Source of the DNA: GCA-020343675 sp964462945
Lineage (GTDB): Bacteria > Planctomycetota > Phycisphaerae > Sedimentisphaerales > Anaerobacaceae
Length of the DNA stretch: 64,000 nt
Direction of reading: 5' to 3'
Assembly: GCA_964462945.1 (NCBI GenBank)
Contig: CAYWZW010000013.1
Location: 1-64,000 of the forward strand
In this document: positions 15,260-24,458 of the stretch, piece after piece
Position numbering within the stretch: the first letter of the stretch is position 1
How the letters are laid out: every line of letters begins with the position of its first letter
Notes under the pieces: model-generated
What the model was told of the DNA's origin: nothing
The model's input: the letters and a program-made list of their open reading frames with translations, nothing else
Database searches by the model: none
Position numbers and translations under genes: made by a program

Positions 15260-17524
15260 ATGGATAACAGACAACTGCTATATGATATCGGTGAGCTGAA
15301 TAACCTTTTCCGGGACAGCGCCAGCATCCAGACGCTGCTGGACAAAACCGTGGAAATGGTCGCCTCTCACACGAAGTCTGACGTCTGCTCGGTTTATCTC
15401 TATAATAATGAAAATCGCGAGCTGGTCTTGAGTGCGACGAGGGGCCTGAATCCGGACTCCGTCGGAAAAGTCAGGCTCAAATTGGGTCAGGGGCTCACGG
15501 GCCTTGCGTTGAAAGAGCTGCGGCCCGTCTGCGAGAAGGATGCCGCCCGTAGCCCCAATTTCAAGTTCTTCCCCGGCCTCTATGAAGAACGGTATCAGTG
15601 TTTCCTGGCCGTGCCCATCGTGCGAGGAATCTCGAAGATCGGCGTGTTAGTCCTTCAGCGCACGGAGGGCCGATACTTCGATGATTGCGATATCGCGGCT
15701 CTGGAGGCGGCGGCGTCGCAGCTTGCCAATATCATCGAAAATGCCCGGTTCCTGATGGCGATGCATGAGCCGCATGAGCGAGAGGAACGAGCGACGACGG
15801 CCTTGCCGGCGGAGTTCAAATTCGTACGGGGCAAAGTGGCGTCGGAGGGTTTTGCCTACGGCCCCGCCACCGTGGCCGATAAGAAGAAAAACATTGCCAT
15901 GCTCCTGCACAGACAGTACGAGCACACCTATTCGCTGGATGATTTTCACCAGGCCATTGCCAAGACGGCGGAGCAGCTTGAAAAATTGCAGGAGCAGGTC
16001 GGGCAGAGACTCTCGGACGCGGCGTCGCTTATTTTTTCGGCGCATCTGGTGATTCTCAAGGACAGGCACTTCGTGGGCGGCGTGGTCAAGCTGATAGAAA
16101 GCGGAGTCAATCCGCCGCTGGCCGTCATGCAGGTGGCCAGAGAGTACATGGAGAGCTTCGCCACCAGCGGCAATTCGTACATGCAGGAGAAGACCCAGGA
16201 CATCGAGGACTTGGTTGTCCGGCTGATAAGCAACCTTCTGAGCGAAGTGGACGAGCTGGGCAAATTGAAGCACCGGATCGTCGTCGTCCGAGAGCTTTTT
16301 CCCTCCGAGCTGCTCATCCTTTCCTCGGAAGAGGCGGCCGGCATCGTTCTGGTGGGGGGGACCGTGACATCGCATCTGTCCATCCTGGCCCGATCGCTGC
16401 GTATCCCGATGGTGGTCACCGATACATACGAGCTTCTCGATCTTCCGGACAATACGCCCATCCTGGTCGATGCCGAGATAGGCAATGTCTATGTGGACCC
16501 TTCCGATGAGGTGCTGGGGCGGTTTGAATCGCAGCAGAAAGCCCGGCGCACGTTAGCCGAGCAGGAGCGCTCGATGAAGCCGGTCACGACGACGCGCGAC
16601 GGCACACAAGTGCATCTTTTCGCAAACATCAACCTATTGGCGGACGTGAAGGTGGCCTGCGAGCTGCAGTGCGAGGGCGTGGGGCTGTACCGGACGGAGT
16701 TTCCGTTTATGATCAGAAGCAACTTTCCGAGCGAAGCCGAGCAGCTTATGATTTACGGCAAGCTCGTCGAGCTGATGCCGGGCAAGCCCGTCACGTTTCG
16801 AACGCTCGATATCGGGGGCGACAAGACCTTGTCCTATTACCACGACGTCAAGGAGCAGAACCCGGCCCTCGGCCTAAGATCGATCCGTTTCTCGCTTCAG
16901 AACAAGCCGGTTTTCGCCGAGCAGATTCGGGCCATGCTGCGTGCGGGTACGGGTGCGGATCTGCGGATCATGTTCCCTATGGTTTCGTCCATCGATGAGT
17001 TCTGCCAGGCCCGTGAGATCGTCTTTGAGTGTCTGGACGAGCTTGAGAAACGCGGCGTCGAGCACAATCGCAAACCCAAACTTGGGATTATGGTCGAGCT
17101 GCCGTGCATCGTGGACCTGATAGACGATTTCGCGAAGGAGGCCGAGTTTTTCTCGATAGGGACCAATGACTTCATCCAGTTCATGTTAGGTGTGGACAGG
17201 ACAAACGAAAATGTCGCCGGTTCGTATTTGCCGCACCACCCCGCGGTGCTGCGCGCCTTGAAGAAGGTGGTGACTTCGGCCAACCGCGGCGGCAGGGAAA
17301 TCTCGGTCTGCGGTGACATGGCCCACCAGGAGCAGTATCTGCCTTTCCTGCTGGGGATAGGGGTGCGGGCTTTGAGTATGGACCCGGCCTCTCTGCCGCG
17401 CGTGCAGGATGCCATCGCCGGTATTGACATCCACGAAGCACAGGCGGCCGCCGAGAATATGCTGTCTCAAAGCAAAGTCGGCGACCTGGCACAAGCCCTG
17501 AATCTCGTGACGCGTGAAGCGTGA
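15260..17524 (+). CDS. ptsP: GAF-domain phosphoenolpyruvate-protein phosphotransferase (EI-Ntr, PtsP-like)
   Basis: The 754-residue protein has a GAF domain (about residues 15-165), the HPr-binding helical domain, and the swivelling domain with phospho-acceptor H372 in GGTVTSHLSILARS. A PEP-binding TIM barrel follows, with GVGLYRTEFPFM, GIMVELPCIVDLIDDFA, GTNDFIQFMLGVDR and SVCGDMA. Length and order match E. coli PtsP (748 aa). It transfers phosphate from PEP to an NPr-type protein. ATG 15260 has GGAAACGAGA upstream; an in-frame reading from 15152 runs through a palindromic repeat and is rejected. No HPr or EIIA gene is in the window. The next gene starts 77 nt downstream. Confidence 0.92.
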   Translation: MDNRQLLYDIGELNNLFRDSASIQTLLDKTVEMVASHTKSDVCSVYLYNNENRELVLSATRGLNPDSVGKVRLKLGQGLTGLALKELRPVCEKDAARSPNFKFFPGLYEERYQCFLAVPIVRGISKIGVLVLQRTEGRYFDDCDIAALEAAASQLANIIENARFLMAMHEPHEREERATTALPAEFKFVRGKVASEGFAYGPATVADKKKNIAMLLHRQYEHTYSLDDFHQAIAKTAEQLEKLQEQVGQRLSDAASLIFSAHLVILKDRHFVGGVVKLIESGVNPPLAVMQVAREYMESFATSGNSYMQEKTQDIEDLVVRLISNLLSEVDELGKLKHRIVVVRELFPSELLILSSEEAAGIVLVGGTVTSHLSILARSLRIPMVVTDTYELLDLPDNTPILVDAEIGNVYVDPSDEVLGRFESQQKARRTLAEQERSMKPVTTTRDGTQVHLFANINLLADVKVACELQCEGVGLYRTEFPFMIRSNFPSEAEQLMIYGKLVELMPGKPVTFRTLDIGGDKTLSYYHDVKEQNPALGLRSIRFSLQNKPVFAEQIRAMLRAGTGADLRIMFPMVSSIDEFCQAREIVFECLDELEKRGVEHNRKPKLGIMVELPCIVDLIDDFAKEAEFFSIGTNDFIQFMLGVDRTNENVAGSYLPHHPAVLRALKKVVTSANRGGREISVCGDMAHQEQYLPFLLGIGVRALSMDPASLPRVQDAIAGIDIHEAQAAAENMLSQSKVGDLAQALNLVTREA

Positions 17525-17601
17525 AGCGTCGTGCGAGCCGCCGGACGCAATACGAGATACGAGGGACGGACTTTGGCGGTCGTTGTTTGATGGGAGAAGC
17601 T

Positions 17602-19152
17602 ATGAAACCGTCTTACTTATCTCGTCGTTCATTTGTGAAATCCCTCAGTCTGGCTGCGGCGGCGGCCGTTGTTCCCGTCGAGCTGAAGGCCGCCGATGCG
17701 AAACGTCCCAACATCATAATCATCTATGCCGACGATCTCGGCTACGGCGACGTCAGTTGCTACGGTGCGAACAAAATCGAGACGCCGAACATTGACAGGA
17801 TCGCCTCCGAAGGCGTGCGGTTCACCAATGCCCATTCGCCGTCGGCGACGTGCACGCCTTCCCGCTACGCGATGCTGAGCGGGCAATACGCCTGGCGCAA
17901 GAAAGGCACGGGTGTCCTGCCGGGTGACGCCCGCCTGATTATCCAGCCCGGGCGCACGACGCTGCCCTTGCTCATGCAGCGCGCCGGCTACGCCACCGGC
18001 GTTGTCGGCAAGTGGCATCTCGGGCTGGGAGACCAGGACCTCAATTGGAACGGCGAGATTACACCCGGTCCGCTCGATATCGGCTTCGATTACTGCTTCC
18101 TCATTCCCGCCACGGGCGACCGCGTGCCGTGCGTGTTCGTGGAAAATCGCCGGGTGGTCGGGCTGGACCCGAAGGACCCCATCCAGGTCAGCTTCAGCGA
18201 GCCGATTGGCAGCGAGCCGACGGGCAAAGACCATCCCGAGCTGCTCACGATGCACCCCAGTCACGGGCACGACCAGACGATCATCAACGGCATCAGCCGG
18301 ATCGGTTACATGAGCGGCGGAAAGGCGGCACGGTGGGTGGATGAGGACATCGCCGATGTGATTACCGGCAAGGCCAAAGACTTCATCGAGAAGAACAAGG
18401 ACAAGCCATTTTTCCTCTATTTCTCGACCCACGATATTCACGTGCCGCGCGTGCCTCATGCTCGGTTCGCCGGCAAGAGCGGCCTCGGCCCTCGGGGCGA
18501 TGTGATCTTGCAGCTTGACTGGTGTGTCGGCGAAATCCTCACGACGCTGGAGCGTCTGAACCTTGCTGATGATACGCTGGTCATCTTCACCAGTGACAAC
18601 GGTCCCGTCGTGGACGATGGTTACAAGGACCAGGCGGTCGAGAAACTGGACGGGCATAAACCGGCCGGTCCGCTGCGTGGCGGCAAGTACAGCGCATTCG
18701 ACGCCGGGACGCGCGTGCCCTTCATTGTTCGCTGGACCGGGCGGGTGAAGACAGGTCTTTCCGATGCACTCGTTTGTCAGATTGATTTCATGGCGTCGCT
18801 TGCGTCGCTGACCGGCCAGGAGCTCGCCCGTGACGACGCCCCGGACAGCTTCGATGTCCTTTCAGCGATGCTGGGGGAATCGGCCGCCGGCCGGGACCAC
18901 CTGGTGGAGCACGCCGGCACTCTTTCCTTGATCAAAAGCAACTTCAAGTATATCGAGCCGAGTAAGGGGCAAAAGATAAACCGCAGCGTCAACATCGAGC
19001 TTGGCAACGACACCAGCCCGCAGCTCTATGATCTGAAGAGCGATCTGGGCGAAAAGCATAACGTCGCCGCCGAGCATCCGGAAGTCGTCAAAGAGTTGAC
19101 CGCTCTGCTTGCGAAGATCAAAGATGCCAGCCGCACCCGGCCCGCGGAGTAA
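17602..19152 (+). CDS. Tat-exported type I sulfatase (Cys-type)
   Basis: The 516-residue protein starts with a twin-arginine signal (LSRRSFVKSLSLAAAAA). The formylglycine motif is C84-T-P-S-R88, so the catalytic residue comes from cysteine. Metal ligands are visible in YADDLGYGD (D44, D45) and later FTSDNGP, and GVVGKWHLG carries the conserved Lys/His. It should remove sulfate esters from polysaccharides or glycosaminoglycan-like substrates. The ATG at 17602 has GGGAGAA upstream and gives a clean Tat signal; the longer frame overlapping the previous stop is rejected. The maturase at 33291 can activate Cys-type sulfatases. The sulfatase subfamily cannot be set by eye. Confidence 0.92.
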   Translation: MKPSYLSRRSFVKSLSLAAAAAVVPVELKAADAKRPNIIIIYADDLGYGDVSCYGANKIETPNIDRIASEGVRFTNAHSPSATCTPSRYAMLSGQYAWRKKGTGVLPGDARLIIQPGRTTLPLLMQRAGYATGVVGKWHLGLGDQDLNWNGEITPGPLDIGFDYCFLIPATGDRVPCVFVENRRVVGLDPKDPIQVSFSEPIGSEPTGKDHPELLTMHPSHGHDQTIINGISRIGYMSGGKAARWVDEDIADVITGKAKDFIEKNKDKPFFLYFSTHDIHVPRVPHARFAGKSGLGPRGDVILQLDWCVGEILTTLERLNLADDTLVIFTSDNGPVVDDGYKDQAVEKLDGHKPAGPLRGGKYSAFDAGTRVPFIVRWTGRVKTGLSDALVCQIDFMASLASLTGQELARDDAPDSFDVLSAMLGESAAGRDHLVEHAGTLSLIKSNFKYIEPSKGQKINRSVNIELGNDTSPQLYDLKSDLGEKHNVAAEHPEVVKELTALLAKIKDASRTRPAE

Positions 19153-19177
19153 TCGCAAGACGCCGGTCTCTTACCGG

Positions 19178-19777
19178 TCAATCAAATCGGCCGGTCTGGG
19201 CGTAGTGGTAGAGGAGGCCCCAGGCTTTGGCGGCGATCTTCTTGTTCGAGGCCAGCAGGTCGCGGATGCCCTGAACGTCCAGGAAGAGGACCTCGATATC
19301 TTCGGTATGATCGAGCCACTTATTGGATACCTGCCCTTTTGCCTCGACTAACACCATGTGGCAGGATTCGTCGGTCAGCCCGGCCGACGAAAACACCGGC
19401 GCGCTGACGTGCTTGATTTTCGCAAGCTCCAAGCCGGTCTCTTCTTTGAGCTCTCGCGCGACGGTCTGCTCCATATTCTCGCCGTCATCAATCAGCCCGG
19501 CGGGAAAACCATATTCAAAATCCCAAATCGGCACACGGAATTCCTTCGTCACGACGAGCCTTATCCCCTCGTCCGTTTCGATTGTGGGAACAATAACGAC
19601 GGCGTCCGCTTTCGCAGCATCTTCGATGGGCTTTTCTTTGCGGGAGCACATCACCCATGATTTTTCAGCTTGCCCGCCAGACGCCGGGCGGGCGTGTGTC
19701 TTGCGTTTGAAACGAACTTCAAACAGATTCACCCACTTGCAGTCTGTCAGTTTGTTGAGCTTGTAGGAATCATTCAT
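19178..19777 (-). CDS. NUDIX hydrolase, ADP-ribose pyrophosphatase-like
   Basis: The protein of about 199 residues has a complete Nudix box, G-x5-E-x7-RELKEETGL, starting at GLIDDGENMEQ, and the surrounding strand pattern of ADP-sugar pyrophosphatases (VVTKEFRVPIWDFEYGFPAG). The ATG at 19777 is preferred to a GTG two codons earlier. It follows the UroD-family gene by 16 nt and probably shares its operon. A short GC palindrome (19672-19693) lies within the N-terminal coding part and encodes the ARPASGGQA stretch, which is outside the catalytic core and looks like inserted sequence. Confidence 0.88.
   Translation of the reverse strand: MNDSYKLNKLTDCKWVNLFEVRFKRKTHARPASGGQAEKSWVMCSRKEKPIEDAAKADAVVIVPTIETDEGIRLVVTKEFRVPIWDFEYGFPAGLIDDGENMEQTVARELKEETGLELAKIKHVSAPVFSSAGLTDESCHMVLVEAKGQVSNKWLDHTEDIEVLFLDVQGIRDLLASNKKIAAKAWGLLYHYAQTGRFD
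19672..19693. repeat. GC palindrome within the NUDIX gene
   Basis: GCCCGCC and GGCGGGC pair as a perfect 7-bp stem with loop AGACGCCG. Related GCC-rich palindromes with an AGACG-type loop lie in other genes at 31508-31529, 31935-31958, 34548-34567 and 63631-63655. It encodes a segment before the Nudix fold. Confidence 0.6.
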
Positions 19778-19793
19778 ATACACTTTCTTCCGG

Positions 19794-20975
19794 TCAGTAT
19801 CTGCCGAGCTGGGTCGCTAACTCCGCTAATCTCTTGAGCCTGTCGGGCCTGACGTGGGGGGCGACGCTGCACGCCGAAGAGAGGATGTATCCGCTGCCGG
19901 GCTTGCCGATCCTGATTCTCTCTTCCACAGCCCGCTCGAAGGTTGCATCATCGGCGTTCAACATCTCATTGACGGCGTCGAGATTGCCTTTAAAAAAGAA
20001 TCGCTCGCCATATCTCGATTTGGCATCCTGCAAATCCACCGTGCCAAGCGGCGGCGGGTCCAGCGTGTCGATTCCATCGACGCTGGTTTGACTCATCAGG
20101 TCCAGGCGGTCGCCGATGGCGCCGCAGGTATGAACGTAGGATTTCGAGCCGCTCCGCTTTATCGCCCGGAAAATCTCATCCTCGTATGGGGCCACGAATT
20201 CTTCGTACATGGTCCGGCTGATAAAGCCCGCGCCGGCAAACGCCGAGCTGACGAGAATAGCGTCTGGCCGGCAGGCGGCGTACAGCTTGACCTGGGCCAG
20301 AACGTTACGCGTCAGAACAGCAAGCACCTGGTGACACTTGTCAGGCTCATCGACCAGCGCGAGAAGGCCCTGTTCGTAGCCAAACAGCTCCATCAGGTGC
20401 GTGAAGGGTGAGAACACTTCCGCGTGGATTGAGACACTCGGCGCAAGGTGCTGAACGGTCTTGAGCGTGCTCCTGAACCAGGCAGGATAAGCGGCTGGGT
20501 CGGCAAGGTCGGCTTGAGGGTCGATCCCCCAGAGTTCGGGCGCGTGCCATGTGTTCCACACATAGCCGCTCAGCCTGTATGTTGCCGGATCGTCAACGTC
20601 AACTGATCTATAATTTGCCCGTTCCAACGGCACATGTCCCGGCCGGTACGTCTGCGGATTATCATCGGGCGGGAAGATGGTTTCCAAGCCGGATTTCCAG
20701 CAGAGGTGCTCGCGATCATCGACTTGTGTATGCGACTTGAGATAGTCCTTCCAGTCGGGCGGCCTGCCCGGGAGGTTCACTAAGATGCCGTCGAACTTGT
20801 ATTTCTGCTGTAGTTCGACCAGCGCCTTGGCGAACGTCTCGCCGTCGAACCATATCTGCGAAGGGCTGTCGGCGCAGTTCAGGAAGTAGTGCCCCAGGGC
20901 AAGCTGGCACATCACCGGGACCCGGTCGGGCTGCCGATGGTTCATCGCCGCTGCCATCCGTTCTTTTGAAGTCAT
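19794..20975 (-). CDS. Uroporphyrinogen decarboxylase-family protein (methyltransferase-type)
   Basis: The 393-residue protein has the (beta/alpha)8 barrel of the UroD/MtaA superfamily. The pattern YVHTCGAIGDRLD (His-x-Cys) together with a late cysteine in SSACSVAPHVRPDRL matches the zinc ligands of corrinoid:CoM-type methyltransferases, not haem-pathway UroD. The N-terminus (MTSKERMAAAMNHRQPDRVPV) is typical of this branch. It probably demethylates a methoxylated compound or moves a methyl group through a corrinoid protein, though no corrinoid protein is nearby. It begins 15 nt after the stop of the propeller-methyltransferase gene and is followed by the NUDIX gene, so a three-gene operon is likely. 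Confidence 0.85.
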   Translation of the reverse strand: MTSKERMAAAMNHRQPDRVPVMCQLALGHYFLNCADSPSQIWFDGETFAKALVELQQKYKFDGILVNLPGRPPDWKDYLKSHTQVDDREHLCWKSGLETIFPPDDNPQTYRPGHVPLERANYRSVDVDDPATYRLSGYVWNTWHAPELWGIDPQADLADPAAYPAWFRSTLKTVQHLAPSVSIHAEVFSPFTHLMELFGYEQGLLALVDEPDKCHQVLAVLTRNVLAQVKLYAACRPDAILVSSAFAGAGFISRTMYEEFVAPYEDEIFRAIKRSGSKSYVHTCGAIGDRLDLMSQTSVDGIDTLDPPPLGTVDLQDAKSRYGERFFFKGNLDAVNEMLNADDATFERAVEERIRIGKPGSGYILSSACSVAPHVRPDRLKRLAELATQLGRY

Positions 20976-20990
20976 GCTTGGATTGAACCT

Positions 20991-23900
20991 CTATTTGGGC
21001 ACGAAGGCCAGCGAGGTCTGCAAAGGGAAACCGCACGTGCAGCCGGAGCTGCTTTCGGGAATAAGGACAAGCCCGCCGGCGGGAATGATATTGATCCAGC
21101 AGCCCGGCCGGGTGACCTTGGTGAGCCGCTGCGGGCCGCCGCTCGGCCCAAGATCATACATCCAGGGATTTCCGCCCCGCCAGAACAGGCACTGGGCCGA
21201 GGCGGTGACGCCGCCGCAGCCGTGCCCGCGCCGGTCGAATTTCCACTCGTCGATTTGCCTGCCCGTTTTCAAATTGTACGCGTAGGGCCAGGCGTAAACC
21301 GTCTCATCCACAATCGTCGGGGTACGATTATACTCCCCATGAGCACCATTTGGGGGTAGATCGGTGTCATGGGCGGCGTCCCAAATGACGTTGCCGGTGC
21401 GGGCGTCGAAGGCGCGATAGTAATAACGCACGGAATCCTCGGCGCCCGCCTGAGTCACTCGCGCCTCAGGTACGAGCCGCGAGCCGCTCATTAGAAGCGT
21501 CTCTTTGGCATAATTGAGATACACGGGCTCTTCGAAGTTGGTGACATCGAGCTTCGTTTTGAAGAGGGTTTTGCCGCTCTGGGTATCAAGAGCAACAAGG
21601 TATTGTTCGCCCCCGTCGAAGAGCGTCTTGACGGGCATGCGCCCGAGCTTGTCGGCAAGGGCCTTCGGGCTATACGTCTCAATGAAATACATTCGTCCGG
21701 CCCCAATCGCCAGCGTCGTGTTGAGCACAAGCCCACCCTGGTATTTCCAGAGCACCCGCCCGCCACCCTTCTCAACGGCAAACAGATAGTCGCTCGTCAC
21801 CACCTTCATATCTCTATACCACAGCGATTCGTCGGCGTCGTAGCTGGTCTCGGCGTAGGAGGCCCCTTTTCTGCGGCCGCTGCCGAACAGAACGTCTCCT
21901 GCGTAGGCGATGTAGCCCCAATGATGTGGCTCGGATTCGACGGTCTGCGGCATTTCATACGTAACCGAGCGCTGGCCGGTCCGCACGTCAAAGCCGTAGC
22001 ATTTATCTTCGGCCACGACGTACAGGAATTTATCATCCACGGCCATGCTGCCGGCGTCCAGGAACGCCCCAAGCCGGCGCGAATTGGGAACCTCGATCTT
22101 CCACTCGATTGTCCCATTGTACGCATCGACGGCGAAAACGACGCAATCGCCGGGGGCAAAGAGACGGCCATCCTTGAACAGCGGCGGCACGTTGCGGTGG
22201 TGACGGTCGATCATGTCCTTCGGTCCCGGCTCGCCGAACCACTGGATCGTCATCTCGCCTTTAACGAGCTTGTCGGCGCTGCATGCGCTGTTGCCCGGCT
22301 CGGCGTACGCATGGGTCCACTGCCCGGCCCCGTCCAGCGCCGGGCGTTCGGCCCAAGCCAGAGCCATGTCAACCGTCTTATGCAATTTCCAATCGACCAG
22401 CGACGGCTTCCCCCATTTCTTCAAGTCCTGCTGCCTGAGATTATTGCTGAGAGCGAATAAGGCAACAGTCCCGCCGTATGGTCTGAGCACCCTGAAGATC
22501 TCGTCTGCTGAGTCGGGGAGCTTGCCGCCCGTGCGAAGAGTCTCATCTGAAACGACGAGGTTCGCGAAGTATGGCGTATAGGGCAGCGTCGTTGAATCTC
22601 CAAGATGAATGGCGACTCTGCCGGACAGGCCCGCTTCATCGAGGGCCTGACGTGCAGCAGCCGCCTCGCCAGCGTCAGCTTCGACGCCGATGATCGTCAA
22701 ATCGCTCCTGCGGGCCAGCTCATACGCCAACCGTCCCCGTCCGCAGCCCAGCACGAGGCAGTAGCCTTTTGTGACCCCAGTCTTTTCGATGATAAGCTGT
22801 GCGGCTTCGATATAACGGTTCATCAAGCGGTCGAACGGATAGGGATAGGGTACCACCTGAGCTGATATAACTCTAGCGCTGTCTTTTATGCCTTTTCTGA
22901 AACAGTGTATCCGCCCCTCGTCCGTACTGACAAAAAGCCCGCCATTGACGACGCTCAGGCCGTATGCCCTGCCGCTGACGGGGCCGGTCCAGACGATGTT
23001 GCCGCTCCTAACTTCAATCGCGGCGACCTTATCCCGGCCTCCGACGAAAAGAACGTCGCCCGCCATGATCATCGAGTATGGGTATTCACACGCGACCGTC
23101 CAGAGGTAGCAGCCTTTCAATTTCTCTCCCAGCTCGTTGATCTGCGCCGTCAGAGTGTCCGTCTGCTGCTGAATCTCCTGGGCCTGCGGGCTGCTTTTGT
23201 CTATCTTTTTGAGCTGCTCTTTGAGCTTGTCGCGCTGTGCGGCCAGGGCGAATTGCTGCCTCGATAGCTTGAGGTACGAGCCGCGGTCGAAGGCCGAAAG
23301 CTGGTCCTCCGATTGCATGTACGCCGTCGGCCCATCCACCAGCATTCGCAGGCCGCCGAACATGGCGACTTTGCTTTTAGTCTCCAGGTCGCCGGCGTTC
23401 AGCTCTTTGGAGCCCCGGCCTGGCCCGGCGACGAGGACGTCCTCCGTCAGCAGTGCGAACGTCCCGCCGGCGCTGGGCAGCTCGCCCACCAAGCCGCCGT
23501 CCGCTCGCGCGAAAATAAACGGATTGGCTCGGCCCGTGGGGACGTACAGCCGCTCATCGGAGGCCAGCATGTAGCCCTGGGGCGAAATGTCCACTTGCTG
23601 CTTCCACGTCACGGCCCCGTCTTTGGCGCCAAGTGCGAATAGGAATGTACCTTGATTAGGGAACAGCCCGGCGGCAAAGTAGAGCGTGCCGCCATCGACG
23701 AGCACGCCCGTTCGTATCGGCCATACGGATATCATGCGCCCGTTGCCTGGAATCATTCGATCCTGCCCGGCGGCTTTGTATTTCCACAAGAGCGCCCCGT
23801 CGCCGGCTGAGAGGCAGTAGGCGCATCCATCGTCCGAACCTACGTACACTTTGTCATCTGCGATGGAAGGGGCCAGTCGGACAGGGCCTTCCGTGAAAAA

Positions 23901-24260
23901 CGCCCAGCGCTGCCGCCCGGTCGCGGCGTCCAGGGCATAGACTTTGTCATCCGCCGAGGAGCCGAAGAATATCGTCCGGCCGGCGCCGACCACGTGAAAG
24001 GCCCGGTCGTATGCGACGGTCTCCCGCAGGTCGTAGAGTTTGTGGAAGAAGTCCTGCTTTGCCGGCGGCGGCCAAGCGGGCTGCGGCTGCTGGGGGGCCT
24101 TGAATACCCAAGATTCGCTCAGAGGCAATTGGAGTTGCTCGCCGGTCACGCCGCTTCTGTGGCTGTCGTGCATGAACGTGGGCCAGTCCTCTGCTTTGGC
24201 CAATTCGCAGTTGACAAGAATTGCAAGACAAAGAGCGAACAAGGATGCGTGCTTGTACAT
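20991..24260 (-). CDS. Secreted PQQ-like beta-propeller / SAM-methyltransferase fusion
   Basis: The 1089-residue protein has a signal peptide (residues 1-23). A first PQQ-type propeller follows (about 95-455; repeats such as KVYALDAATGRQRWAF), interrupted by a coiled coil at about 333-383 (QRDKLKEQLKKIDK region). A class I SAM-dependent methyltransferase domain lies at about 497-605 (motif I VLGCGRGRLAYELA, then GVEADAG), and a second propeller fills about 645-1089. The ATG at 24260 has AAAGG 7 nt upstream and gives the signal; an in-frame start at 24470 is rejected. An exported methyltransferase domain is unusual because SAM is cytoplasmic; the domain may be a structural relic. It heads an operon with UroD-family and NUDIX genes. 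Confidence 0.85.
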   Translation of the reverse strand: MYKHASLFALCLAILVNCELAKAEDWPTFMHDSHRSGVTGEQLQLPLSESWVFKAPQQPQPAWPPPAKQDFFHKLYDLRETVAYDRAFHVVGAGRTIFFGSSADDKVYALDAATGRQRWAFFTEGPVRLAPSIADDKVYVGSDDGCAYCLSAGDGALLWKYKAAGQDRMIPGNGRMISVWPIRTGVLVDGGTLYFAAGLFPNQGTFLFALGAKDGAVTWKQQVDISPQGYMLASDERLYVPTGRANPFIFARADGGLVGELPSAGGTFALLTEDVLVAGPGRGSKELNAGDLETKSKVAMFGGLRMLVDGPTAYMQSEDQLSAFDRGSYLKLSRQQFALAAQRDKLKEQLKKIDKSSPQAQEIQQQTDTLTAQINELGEKLKGCYLWTVACEYPYSMIMAGDVLFVGGRDKVAAIEVRSGNIVWTGPVSGRAYGLSVVNGGLFVSTDEGRIHCFRKGIKDSARVISAQVVPYPYPFDRLMNRYIEAAQLIIEKTGVTKGYCLVLGCGRGRLAYELARRSDLTIIGVEADAGEAAAARQALDEAGLSGRVAIHLGDSTTLPYTPYFANLVVSDETLRTGGKLPDSADEIFRVLRPYGGTVALFALSNNLRQQDLKKWGKPSLVDWKLHKTVDMALAWAERPALDGAGQWTHAYAEPGNSACSADKLVKGEMTIQWFGEPGPKDMIDRHHRNVPPLFKDGRLFAPGDCVVFAVDAYNGTIEWKIEVPNSRRLGAFLDAGSMAVDDKFLYVVAEDKCYGFDVRTGQRSVTYEMPQTVESEPHHWGYIAYAGDVLFGSGRRKGASYAETSYDADESLWYRDMKVVTSDYLFAVEKGGGRVLWKYQGGLVLNTTLAIGAGRMYFIETYSPKALADKLGRMPVKTLFDGGEQYLVALDTQSGKTLFKTKLDVTNFEEPVYLNYAKETLLMSGSRLVPEARVTQAGAEDSVRYYYRAFDARTGNVIWDAAHDTDLPPNGAHGEYNRTPTIVDETVYAWPYAYNLKTGRQIDEWKFDRRGHGCGGVTASAQCLFWRGGNPWMYDLGPSGGPQRLTKVTRPGCWINIIPAGGLVLIPESSSGCTCGFPLQTSLAFVPK

Positions 24261-24281
24261 CGGATACCTTTCAGATACAGC

Positions 24282-24302
24282 ATGGGCAAACGAGTTGCCG
24301 AT
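24282..24302. repeat. ATGGGCAA-ACGAG-TTGCCGAT hairpin repeat
   Basis: It lies in the leader of the propeller-methyltransferase gene, 22 nt from the start codon. The extended sequence GGCAACTCGTTTGCCCATG and the following GCTGT recur at 40598-40618. The stem is 8 bp with one mismatch here and perfect in the other copy. Confidence 0.65.
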
Positions 24303-24458
24303 CCTACCTAATAATCTATAGCAGTATAGCAAATCAGGCCCGAAGACGCCACCCTGTTGCTCGATTGTCCAATAAGAACTTTTGACCGCCTTGGAGCCGC
24401 AGGATAGAATCTCCTGCCGTGCTGATGAAACCGACCCAAACGCAAGGAGTTTCGACCG

